Below, piece after piece: positions 16,011 to 23,519 of a DNA stretch of 64,000 nucleotides. Where the stretch lies: the NCBI GenBank assembly GCA_033764875.1, contig JANRIO010000033.1:1-64000 (forward strand). The letters are read 5' to 3'. Source of the DNA: AWTP1-13 sp033764875. Its GTDB lineage: Bacteria; Pseudomonadota; Alphaproteobacteria; Rhizobiales; Hyphomicrobiaceae. Every line of letters begins with the position of its first letter. Positions within the stretch are counted from its first letter, which is position 1. The notes under the pieces are model-generated. The model was not told the origin of the DNA and made no database searches. It worked only from the letters and a program-made list of their open reading frames with translations. Made by a program: the position numbers and the translations under genes.

Positions 16011-16418
16011 ATGAAGCTCAAGTTGCACCACGTCAACGTCGTCTCCAAGGACGTCGCCGCACTGGATGCGTTCTACCGCGATGTCCTGGGCCTTGCCGAG
16101 GAGCCGACGCTTTCAGCCGGTCGCATCCCCGACAAGGGCTATCCGGGCAAGGTCGCCTTCGTCACCGACGGCGAGACGCAGCTGCATCTTGCCGAGCGGG
16201 ATCTGGCCATCGGCTTCCGCACCGGCCAGGCCGTGAACCCGGTCGACAGGGGCCACATCGCCTTCCGCACCGACGACATCGAGGCCTTCAAGGCCCACCT
16301 CACCGCCAAGGGTATTCCGTTCTCGGACTACGGCGCCTGGGCCATGAGCGGCTGGCAGCAGATCTTCTTCTACGACCCCGAGGGCAACGTCATCGAGGTG
16401 CACCAGGTCAAGGGGTGA
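16011..16418 (+). CDS. VOC family protein (glyoxalase/bleomycin resistance fold)
   Basis: A single-unit metalloprotein of 135 residues with two beta-alpha-beta-beta-beta repeats. Candidate metal ligands are His6/His7 (LKLHHVNVV), His near residue 83 (GHIAFRTDD) and Glu in GNVIEVHQ near the end. It begins at ATG 16011 with GGAGGAG upstream. It could be a glyoxalase I-like, dioxygenase-like or lyase-like enzyme; the sequence does not decide. It converges with argC across a weak hairpin. Confidence 0.8.
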   Translation: MKLKLHHVNVVSKDVAALDAFYRDVLGLAEEPTLSAGRIPDKGYPGKVAFVTDGETQLHLAERDLAIGFRTGQAVNPVDRGHIAFRTDDIEAFKAHLTAKGIPFSDYGAWAMSGWQQIFFYDPEGNVIEVHQVKG

Positions 16419-16483
16419 CGTCGACGATCACCGGAGTCTTCCAGGCTGATGCGTTGCCCCTCGCAGCCTCGCCATGTGCGGCA

Positions 16484-16514
16484 TCACCGCCAAGGCGGTG
16501 ACGCCGATTTTCGG
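16484..16514 (+). terminator. Weak terminator between the convergent VOC and argC genes
   Basis: TCACCGCC-AA-GGCGGTGA gives an 8-bp stem at 16484-16501, followed by CGCCGATTTTC. The T-run is short and offset, so this is a modest candidate. Confidence 0.35.
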
Positions 16515-16549
16515 GGCCGCTCGCTGGCCGGCACGACTGACCGATGATC

Positions 16550-17527
16550 TCACGGCCAAACAGGCAGGCCGTCCAGCCCTGCCGTTTCAGGCAGGCCGCA
16601 GATCAGGTTCGCATTCTGCACTGCCTGACCGGCCGCTCCCTTGCCGAGATTGTCGACCACACCCATCGCAATCACCAAGTTGCGCTCGGGATCTGCCGCA
16701 TAGCTGACGAGCGCGAGGTTCGAGCCGGTAGCCCATTTGGTCTGCGGCGGCTGGTCGGTCACGCGGACGAACGCCCGCCCGGCATAGAAGCGGCGGGCCG
16801 CGTCCAGGCACTGGGCCGTGGTCGCGCGGCCGCGGCAGTAGATGGTGGTGAGTATGCCGCGGGTCATCGGCACCAGATGCGGCGTGAACACCAACCCGGC
16901 TGCGCTGTCGCCGCTCAGACGCTCGATCGTCTTGGCAATCTCGGGCATGTGGACATGCTTGAGCACACCGTAGGGCACCAGATTCTCGTTGCTTTCGGCA
17001 TACCCGAACTTGCTGTCACCGCCGCCCCGGCCGGCGCCGGAGATGCCGGTCTTTGCGTCGATCACGATGTTGCTGGGCTCGATCAGCTTGTCGACCAGCA
17101 GCGGCGCCAGCGCGTTTAGCGCCGCCGCAGGGAAGCAGCCGGGATTGGCGACCCGGGTATGCCCCTCGATCTGGGCCGGCCAGATGTCGGCCAGGCCATA
17201 GGCCCAGCTCTCGGCGTAACGGTGGTCGCCCCCAATATCGACGATCTTCACGTCCTTTGGGACGCGCGCCAACGCCTCGGCCGAGGCGCCCGTGGGTAGC
17301 GACGCGAACAGCACGTCGAGCCTTGGCAGGGCTGCAGGGTTCCACTTCTCGATCACCAGCTCCGCCAGTTTGGCCGGAACACCGGGAAAGCGGTCCACCA
17401 ATCGGCTGCCGGCGCTGCCTTCGCCCGCAGCGTAGACCAGCTCGAAGGAAGGGTGGCTCGCGACCAGACGCATTGCTTCGCCGCCGCCAAAACCGCTGAT
17501 CCCGACAATGCCGATGCGGATGCTCAT
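16550..17527 (-). CDS. argC: N-acetyl-gamma-glutamyl-phosphate reductase
   Basis: Third step of arginine biosynthesis: NADPH-dependent reduction of N-acetylglutamyl phosphate. The 325 residues carry the nucleotide-binding start IRIGIVGISGFGGGEAMRL and the catalytic Cys131 in VANPGCFP. Further conserved elements are SGAGRGGGDSKFGYAESNEN and HVHMPEI. This is the shorter type-1 length. ATG 17527 follows AGAGGACACC. No other arg gene is adjacent. The 376 bases upstream hold a strong terminator hairpin and a possible promoter that may form a regulated leader. Confidence 0.94.
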   Translation of the reverse strand: MSIRIGIVGISGFGGGEAMRLVASHPSFELVYAAGEGSAGSRLVDRFPGVPAKLAELVIEKWNPAALPRLDVLFASLPTGASAEALARVPKDVKIVDIGGDHRYAESWAYGLADIWPAQIEGHTRVANPGCFPAAALNALAPLLVDKLIEPSNIVIDAKTGISGAGRGGGDSKFGYAESNENLVPYGVLKHVHMPEIAKTIERLSGDSAAGLVFTPHLVPMTRGILTTIYCRGRATTAQCLDAARRFYAGRAFVRVTDQPPQTKWATGSNLALVSYAADPERNLVIAMGVVDNLGKGAAGQAVQNANLICGLPETAGLDGLPVWP

Positions 17528-17641
17528 GGTGGTGTCCTCTTGTTGAAGGCGATTGGGTGGGCAGGAGCGCTTCTGGAGGAGGTGCGCGGCCCGCTCGATG
17601 CGATCGATTTTCGCTAGCTGTCCCCGACGGCGGCGATGCCG

Positions 17642-17673
17642 AAAAAGCAAAAGCCGCGCAGGGGGCGCGGCTT
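17642..17673 (-). terminator. Strong intrinsic terminator between livF and argC
   Basis: Minus strand: AAGCCGCGC-CCCCT-GCGCGGCTT, a 9-bp stem, followed by TTGCTTTTT. It lies 231 bases after the livF stop codon and 114 bases before the argC start. It can end the liv operon transcript or act as an attenuator in an argC leader. A 30-codon open frame (17706-17614, starting MTHDWNN) runs through it. Confidence 0.75.
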
Positions 17674-17775
17674 GCGGATGAACACGTTGTTCCAATCGTG
17701 CGTCATCTTTCTCGCGCCATGACGGGCAAGGACGGACGACGACGTCGCAGGCTCAAGATCGTGCTCATGGCCGCG

Positions 17776-17804
17776 TGAGTAAGACCACCTGATTTTCGTG
17801 TCAA
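17776..17804 (-). promoter_or_regulatory. Possible argC promoter
   Basis: TTGACA at 17804-17799 is a perfect -35 box on the minus strand; 17 bases on, TACTCA (17781-17776) is a poor -10 box. If used, the argC transcript would have a ~240-base leader including the strong terminator. A small dyad (GAGCAC..GTGCTC, 17809-17829) overlaps its upstream edge. Confidence 0.35.
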
Positions 17805-17903
17805 TGGAGAGCACCTCATTTCAGTGCTCCCATTCCCGGCCGATATATCCGCAGTGCCCGCGGCTTCCGATGCGCCAGGGGGCCTGCCTGCCAGTGAACG
17901 GTG

Positions 17904-18629
17904 TCAGTCCCGCTCGGCCCCTAGCCCCAGGTAGCTCTCGATCACGCGCGGATCGGCGGCAAGCTCGGCTGCCGGCCCCTGCATGGTGACCTCGCCGAGC
18001 TCCATCACGTAGGCGTGGTCGGCGGCCTTGAGCGCGGCCCGCGCGTTCTGCTCCACGAGCAGGATCGACACCCCCGCCTGGCGCAGCTCCGCGATGATCT
18101 CGAAGATGTCCTGCACGATGCGCGGCGCCAGCCCGAGGCTCGGCTCGTCGAGCATCAGCAGCCGCGGCCGCCCCATCAGCGCCCGCCCCATGGCGAGCAT
18201 CTGCCGCTCGCCTCCCGACAGCGTTCCGGCGATCTGGGCGCGCCGCTCCTTGAGCCGGGGAAAGCGTTGGAATACCGCCTCCATGCTGCGCGCGCGCTCC
18301 GGCGCGCTCGACCGGAAGCCGCCGAGGGCGAGGTTCTCCTCCACCGTCATGGAGCCGAACAGCTCGCGCTTCTCCGGCACCAGCGCCAGCCCGCGCGCCA
18401 CCCGATCCTCGACGGCGACGCCGGCGAGGCTCTCGCCGTCGAGCAGGACGCGGCCGTTGCCCGGCAGCACGCCCATCGCCGCGTTGAGCAGCGTCGTCTT
18501 GCCGGCGCCGTTGGCGCCGATCACGGTCACGATGTGCCCGGCCTTGACCTCGAGCGACACCCCGTGCACGGCCTCGACCTTGCCGTAGGCGACGCTGAGC
18601 GCCTCGATTTTCAACAGCGGCGCGCTCAT
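17904..18629 (-). CDS. livF: Branched-chain amino-acid type ABC transporter ATP-binding protein LivF
   Basis: Second ATPase of a Liv-type importer, 241 residues: Walker A GANGAGKTT near residue 38, LVPEKRELFGSMTVEENL, signature LSGGERQML, Walker B LLMLDEPSLGL and H-loop LVEQNARAAL. Its ATG 18629 overlaps the stop of the fused livMG gene by ATGA, showing translational coupling. It is the last gene of livH-livMG-livF. The ligand is undefined; this family also serves urea, amide and aromatic acid importers. Confidence 0.88.
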   Translation of the reverse strand: MSAPLLKIEALSVAYGKVEAVHGVSLEVKAGHIVTVIGANGAGKTTLLNAAMGVLPGNGRVLLDGESLAGVAVEDRVARGLALVPEKRELFGSMTVEENLALGGFRSSAPERARSMEAVFQRFPRLKERRAQIAGTLSGGERQMLAMGRALMGRPRLLMLDEPSLGLAPRIVQDIFEIIAELRQAGVSILLVEQNARAALKAADHAYVMELGEVTMQGPAAELAADPRVIESYLGLGAERD

Positions 18630-20401
18630 GCAGGGCCTCCGAGATAGGCCTCGATCACGGCCGGCGTCTTGACGATCTCCTTCGGCGGCCCCTCCGCGAT
18701 CTTGGTGCCGAAGTCGACCACCACGATATGGTCCGTTAGCCCCATCACGAAGCTCATGTCGTGCTCCACGAGCAGGATCGTGACACCCTCGCCCTTGAGC
18801 CTGCGCAGCAGCTGCGCCAGGTCCTGCTTCTCCTTGTGCCGCAGCCCCGCCGCCGGCTCGTCGAGGAGCAGAAGCACCGGGTTGAGGCACAAGGCGCGCG
18901 CGATCTCGACGATCCTGAGCTGACCGAGCGCGAGGCTGCCTGCGAGCTTGTGCATCTCGCCGCCGAGCCCGACGCGCTGGATCTGGCGGGCCGCCTCGTG
19001 CAGGAGCTGCCCCTCCTCGCCCCTGTCGAGCCGCAGCAGGCTTGCCAGCGCCCCCTTCGATCCGCGCAGGTGCGCGCCGAGCGCCACGTTCTCGATCACC
19101 GTCATGGCCGGGTGCACGTGCACGTGCTGGAAGGTGCGGGCGATGCCCTGCCGGGCGATCGCCTGCGGCGTCAGCGAGCCGATCGAGTTGCCCCTGAACA
19201 CCACGTCGCCCCGCGTCAGCGGCAGCACGCCCGTGACCAGGTTAAAGGTCGTGCTCTTGCCCGCGCCGTTGGGGCCGATCAGGCCCACGATCTCGCCCGC
19301 CTTGACGTCGAAGCTGACGTCGTTGACGGCGACGAGGCCGCCGAACTCCTTGCGCGCCGCCCTGAGCGAGAGCAGCGGCTCGCCGGCAGCCGGCATCTCG
19401 CGCATGGCCAGCGGCGGGGCCTCGGGCGGCGGCGGCGGCGACGGTCGCGTCGGCATCAGCGCGGCAAGCCGCGGCCACAATCCTTCCCGTGCCGTCTGCA
19501 GCAGCACCACGAGCAGCGCCCCGAAGACGATCAGCTCGTAGTTGCCGCGCGCGCCGAACAGCGCGGGGAGAATGCGTTGCAGCTGGTCCTTGAGGATCGT
19601 GACCAGCGCCGAGCCGAGCAGCGCGCCCCACACCTGGCCTGCGCCGCCGAGCACCGCCATCAGCAGGTACTCGATGCCGGCGTTGATGCCGAACGGCGTC
19701 TGGTTCACCGCCCGCTGCATGTGCGCGTAGAGCCAGCCGGCCACGCTGGCGAGCAGCGCCGCGTAGACAAACACGATGAGCTTCACCTTCATCGTGCTGA
19801 CCCCGAACGCCTCGGCCGCGACACCGCCGCCCCTGAGCGCCCGGATGGCCCGCCCCGTGCGCGAATCGAGCAGGTTGCGCGTCGCGACGACGGCGAGCGC
19901 GACGCATCCCCAGATCACGTAGAAGATGCCCCGGCTGTCGAACAGATCGTAGCCCGCCACGTTGAACGGCGGGATGGCGTTGATGCCGTCGTGCCTGTTG
20001 AAGAGCTGCAGCTCGCCGAACAGGAAATACAGGCTCAAGCCCCACGCGATGGTCCCGAGCGGCAGGTAGTGGCCCGAGAGGCGCATGGTGACGAGCCCCA
20101 GCAGGAACGCCCCCAGCCCCGTGATGACGAGCGCAACGGGCAGCGTCGCCCATGGCGACCATCCGAATTTCGTGGTCAGCACTGCGCTCGTGAAGGCGCC
20201 GAAGCCGACGAAGGCCGCCTGCCCGAAGGAGGTGAGGCCGCCGACGCCCGTCAGCACCACGAGGCCGATCGCGACCAGCGCGCCGAGCCCGATGTTGTTG
20301 ATGAGCGTGATCCAGAACACCGGCATTCCGGGCACCAGCGGCAGCACCGCGCCGACGGCGACCAGAATGAGCGTGGCGACGCGGGACGATGTCGTGCTCA
20401 T
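18626..20401 (-). CDS. Fused permease/ATPase LivM-LivG of a Liv-type ABC transporter
   Basis: A 591-residue fusion. Residues ~1-320 are a LivM permease: NNIGLGALVAIGLVVLTG, TSFGQAAFVGFGAF, then several further membrane helices. A Pro-rich linker follows at ~325-345 (PSPPPPPEAPP). Residues ~355-591 are a LivG ATPase: Walker A GPNGAGKST, ARTFQHVHVHPAMTVIENV, signature LALGQLRIVEIARAL in place of the standard LSGGQ, and Walker B LLLLDEPAAGL. It overlaps livH and livF by ATGA at both ends. Fusion guarantees equal amounts of the two subunits; such fusions exist in other Rhizobiales. Confidence 0.88.
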   Translation of the reverse strand: MSTTSSRVATLILVAVGAVLPLVPGMPVFWITLINNIGLGALVAIGLVVLTGVGGLTSFGQAAFVGFGAFTSAVLTTKFGWSPWATLPVALVITGLGAFLLGLVTMRLSGHYLPLGTIAWGLSLYFLFGELQLFNRHDGINAIPPFNVAGYDLFDSRGIFYVIWGCVALAVVATRNLLDSRTGRAIRALRGGGVAAEAFGVSTMKVKLIVFVYAALLASVAGWLYAHMQRAVNQTPFGINAGIEYLLMAVLGGAGQVWGALLGSALVTILKDQLQRILPALFGARGNYELIVFGALLVVLLQTAREGLWPRLAALMPTRPSPPPPPEAPPLAMREMPAAGEPLLSLRAARKEFGGLVAVNDVSFDVKAGEIVGLIGPNGAGKSTTFNLVTGVLPLTRGDVVFRGNSIGSLTPQAIARQGIARTFQHVHVHPAMTVIENVALGAHLRGSKGALASLLRLDRGEEGQLLHEAARQIQRVGLGGEMHKLAGSLALGQLRIVEIARALCLNPVLLLLDEPAAGLRHKEKQDLAQLLRRLKGEGVTILLVEHDMSFVMGLTDHIVVVDFGTKIAEGPPKEIVKTPAVIEAYLGGPA

Positions 20402-21435
20402 TCGTCCTCTTCCACATGACCCGAGAGCAGCGATCGCACGATCAGCACCGGGATGATGATCAGGAACACGATCACCTCCTTGAAGCTCGAGGCCCAGAAC
20501 GAGGCGAAGGCCTCGACGATGCCGACGAGGACGGCGGCAGCCGCCGCCAGCGGGTAGCTCACCAGCCCGCCCACGATGGCGGCGACGAAGCCCTTGAGGC
20601 CGATCAGGAAGCCTGAATCGTAGAACACGGTTGTCACGGGCGCGATCAGCACCCCCGAGAGGGCCCCGATCGAGGCCGCGATCACGAACGCGATCTGGCC
20701 CGAGAGGGCGGTCCGGATGCCGACGAGGCGCGCCCCCAGCCGGTTGACCGCCGTGGCGCGCAGCGCCTTGCCGAGGATCGTTCGGTCGAAGAACAGGTAG
20801 AGCGCGATCATCAGCAGCACCGCAGTGGCATAGATGGCGATGCTCTGCCCCGAGACGGGAAGCGGCCCGAGCGAGAAGCTCGCCGTCGACAAGGGCTGCG
20901 CCCTGAGCCCCTCCGGTCCGAAGAACAGCAGTGCCAGCCCCGTCATCGAGAAGTGCGTGCCGACCGCCGCGATGAGCAGCACCAGCACGGACGCCTCTGA
21001 CAGCGGCTGGAACGCGATCCGGTACAGATAGGGCCCCATCGGCGCCACGATGCCGATCGCGATCAGCGCCTGCGGGATGGGGCCGAGCCGCATCGGCGCG
21101 AGCCACGCCGCGATCGCCACGATGCCGACCGGCAGCACGATGTAGAGGAGCGCCAGCTTGATGACGATGCGTAGGCTGAGGTTGCGCCGGTTGCTCCACG
21201 CCTCCACGCACAGCGCCATGCCGGCGAACAGCAGCAGCAGGCCGGCGGTTCCTGGAAGCCGCCCGGCGTCGAGCACGGCGAGCGTCATGGCCCCGTAGGT
21301 GACGAACTCACCCTGCGAGACGAGGATCACGCGGGTCACCGCGAACACCAGGACGAGGGCAAGGCCGAGCAGGGCATAGATTGCCCCGTTCGTGACGCCG
21401 TCCTGTATCAGGAACAGAAGGATGGTCGTGTCCAA
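20398..21435 (-). CDS. livH: Branched-chain amino-acid type ABC transporter permease LivH
   Basis: First inner-membrane permease of the importer, 345 residues with about eight hydrophobic helices. Family signatures are GVTNGAIYALLGLALVLVF near the start, VSQGEFVTYGAM and GLKGFVAAIVGGLVSYPLA near the end. No ATG is well placed; TTG 21435 (LDTTILLFLIQDG) has GGAG at a good distance and starts right at the first membrane helix, so I prefer it. The open frame continues to 21660 with unlikely Arg-rich sequence. The stop overlaps livMG by ATGA. Confidence 0.82.
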   Translation of the reverse strand: MDTTILLFLIQDGVTNGAIYALLGLALVLVFAVTRVILVSQGEFVTYGAMTLAVLDAGRLPGTAGLLLLFAGMALCVEAWSNRRNLSLRIVIKLALLYIVLPVGIVAIAAWLAPMRLGPIPQALIAIGIVAPMGPYLYRIAFQPLSEASVLVLLIAAVGTHFSMTGLALLFFGPEGLRAQPLSTASFSLGPLPVSGQSIAIYATAVLLMIALYLFFDRTILGKALRATAVNRLGARLVGIRTALSGQIAFVIAASIGALSGVLIAPVTTVFYDSGFLIGLKGFVAAIVGGLVSYPLAAAAAVLVGIVEAFASFWASSFKEVIVFLIIIPVLIVRSLLSGHVEEDE

Positions 21436-21629
21436 CGGCGCGGCTCCGGCGTCTCTCCCACTGCGGCCGCCGGCGCCGGGCCCCGCAACGCGCGGCCTGC
21501 GCTGGCATCGCTGACGAATGTCGGAGATTTCGATGGCGCCGTCTCGATCGACGTACGCTGGCCGCGGGCTCCTGCTGGCGAGCCACGCGAATTCCCCCCG
21601 ACGCACACTCTTATGACTGCTTTTGTTGC

Positions 21630-21648
21630 CATCGATAACAAATCGATG
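21630..21648. promoter_or_regulatory. Dyad in the liv operon upstream region
   Basis: CATCGAT-AACAA-ATCGATG, with 7-base arms, lies 195 bases upstream of the livH start in the only AT-richer part of the 343-base gap (21436-21778). It is a candidate operator; the regulator is unknown. Apart from this and the terminator at 21720, I see nothing else in the gap. Confidence 0.35.
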
Positions 21649-21719
21649 CCCGCGGAGCAAGCATCGTTCTATCCGCGGATGGCGAAATGGTTGATCCTGC
21701 GGCCGCCGCGCCCGGAACG

Positions 21720-21747
21720 AAAAACGGCTGGGGAAGCACCCCAGCCG
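21720..21747 (-). terminator. Intrinsic terminator of the small Lys-rich protein gene
   Basis: Minus strand: CGGCTGGGG-TGCTT-CCCCAGCCG, a perfect 9-bp stem, followed by TTTTTC. It lies 31 bases after the stop codon of the gene at 21779-22036. Confidence 0.85.
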
Positions 21748-21778
21748 CCGAGTGGAATTGCTTCAGGCTGAAAGAAGA

Positions 21779-22036
21779 TTACTTCTTGGCCCGGGCATCC
21801 ATGCACTTCTTCGTCTTCTTGCTGTAGTACATGTAGGCGCCGCAAGAGCCGGGCTTGCTCTTCGCCTTCTTGCCCGACTTCTTCACCTTCTTCATGACCT
21901 TCTTCTTCGCCTTCACCACCTGGGCGGCGGACTCGGTCTCGATCTTCGAGCCGGGGCCGACGGGGCCAGCAGCAAACGAGGGCGTGAAAGCAGCAGCGAC
22001 GGAGAGCGCCAGAACGGCGATGAGAGTCTTCCGCAT
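21779..22036 (-). CDS. Small secreted Lys-rich protein
   Basis: An 85-residue protein with a clear signal peptide (MRKTLIAVLALSVAAAF, cleavage after SFA). The mature ~60 residues contain about 20 Lys, in runs such as KAKKKVMKKVKKSGKKAK, then GSCGAYMYYSKKTKKCMDAR with two Cys that could form one disulfide. The function is not recognised; a periplasmic or secreted polycation is what the sequence shows. ATG 22036 is used. A single-gene unit with its own strong terminator suggests good expression. The gene is clearly real: signal peptide, conserved-looking Cys and terminator agree. Confidence 0.75.
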   Translation of the reverse strand: MRKTLIAVLALSVAAAFTPSFAAGPVGPGSKIETESAAQVVKAKKKVMKKVKKSGKKAKSKPGSCGAYMYYSKKTKKCMDARAKK

Positions 22037-22392
22037 TTCCAAGTACCTCCCGATGGACAACTCGGCGCAACCGCAAGCGATGCGACGACGCGCCTCAACC
22101 TACGTCCAAGTACATGAACGGGAGATGACTGAGTGCGGCCGAAACCACACGCGTTGCCCGTGCGCAACGCTCGGACGCCCACTGCATCTCGCGAAAGCGA
22201 AATGCTCTTCTCGAACCCTTTGCGCGGCTAGCAGATAATGTGCCGTTTGCAGATTGCCGCGCGGGCGCTAGAGATGTCTCAGGTACCAACGCGCTGGCGG
22301 GACCGGGATCGCGGCGTTCGTTCGCGCGTGCAGTGAGAGCGGGACGCCTTTCGCGATCCATGCGCTGGCGCACCACTCCGATTGACGGGTCG

Positions 22393-23487
22393 ATGTCCCA
22401 CAACAGCTTCGGACACCTGTTCCGCGTGACCACCTGGGGCGAGAGCCATGGGCCCGCCATCGGCTGCGTGGTCGACGGCTGCCCGCCCGGCATCGCGCTC
22501 GAGGCGGCCGACATCCAGGCCGAGCTCGACCGGCGCAGGCCCGGCCAGTCGCGCTTCACCACCCAGCGCCGCGAGCCGGACGAAGTGCGCATCCTCTCTG
22601 GCGTCTTCGCGGACGACGCCGGCCGGCAGGTCACCACGGGAACGCCGATCTCCCTCGTGATCGACAATGTCGACCAGCGCGGCAAGGACTACACCGACAT
22701 CAAGGACAAGTTCCGCCCCGGCCACGCCGACTACACCTACTGGGCCAAGTACGGCATCCGCGACTACCGCGGTGGCGGCCGCTCCTCGGCCCGCGAGACG
22801 GCCATGCGCGTGGCCGCCGGCGCCGTCGCCCGCAAGGTCGTCCCCGACGTGCGCATCCGGGCAGCCCTGGTCCAGATCGGCCCGCACCGCATCGATCGCA
22901 GCCGCTGGTCCTGGGACGAGGTTGCGGCCAACCCCTTCTTCTCCCCCGATCCCGGCATCGTCGACGCCTGGACGCAGTATCTCGACGGCATCCGCAAGGC
23001 CGGCTCCTCGGTCGGCGCCGTCATCGAGGTCGTCGCCGAGGGCGTGCCGGCGGGCTGGGGCGCTCCGATCTACGGCAAGCTCGACCAGGATCTCGCCTCG
23101 GCCATGATGAGCATCAACGCCGTCAAGGCCGTCGAGATCGGCGCCGGCATGGCCTCCGCCGAGCTCACCGGCGAGGACAACGCCGACGAGATGCGCATGG
23201 GCAACGACGGCCGCCCCATCTTCCTGTCGAACCACGCCGGCGGCATCCTCGGCGGCATCTCGACGGGCCAGCCCATCGTCTGCCGCTTCGCCGTCAAGCC
23301 CACCTCCTCGATCCTGCAGCCCCGCCGCACCATCGACCGGCACGGCGCCGACACCGAGATCGTGACCAAGGGCCGGCACGACCCGTGCGTCGGCATCCGC
23401 GCCGTTCCCGTCGGCGAGGCCATGATGGCCATCACGCTCGCCGACCACTGCCTGCGCCACCGCGCGCTGGCGCGCACCGCGCCCTGA
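22393..23487 (+). CDS. aroC: Chorismate synthase
   Basis: Last step of the shikimate pathway: converts EPSP to chorismate using reduced FMN. The 364 residues contain SHNSFGHLFRVTTWGESHG, DIQAELDRRRPGQSRFTTQR, FRPGHADYTYWAKYG, RGGGRSSARETAMRVAAGA and SNHAGGILGGISTGQPI, all family hallmarks. ATG 22393 (MSHNSFGH) is the natural start. It lies 32 bases before fahA, perhaps in one transcript, although the pathways are unrelated except through aromatic amino acids. Confidence 0.96.
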   Translation: MSHNSFGHLFRVTTWGESHGPAIGCVVDGCPPGIALEAADIQAELDRRRPGQSRFTTQRREPDEVRILSGVFADDAGRQVTTGTPISLVIDNVDQRGKDYTDIKDKFRPGHADYTYWAKYGIRDYRGGGRSSARETAMRVAAGAVARKVVPDVRIRAALVQIGPHRIDRSRWSWDEVAANPFFSPDPGIVDAWTQYLDGIRKAGSSVGAVIEVVAEGVPAGWGAPIYGKLDQDLASAMMSINAVKAVEIGAGMASAELTGEDNADEMRMGNDGRPIFLSNHAGGILGGISTGQPIVCRFAVKPTSSILQPRRTIDRHGADTEIVTKGRHDPCVGIRAVPVGEAMMAITLADHCLRHRALARTAP

Positions 23488-23519
23488 GCCGCCCGCGCAA
23501 CCACCTGGAGGAAGCGCCG

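Noticed and set aside
20880..21660. Longer livH start at 21660
   Set aside because: The extra 75 residues are Arg/Ser/Gly-rich with no membrane or signal character, and TTG 21435 has a ribosome binding site right before the first helix.
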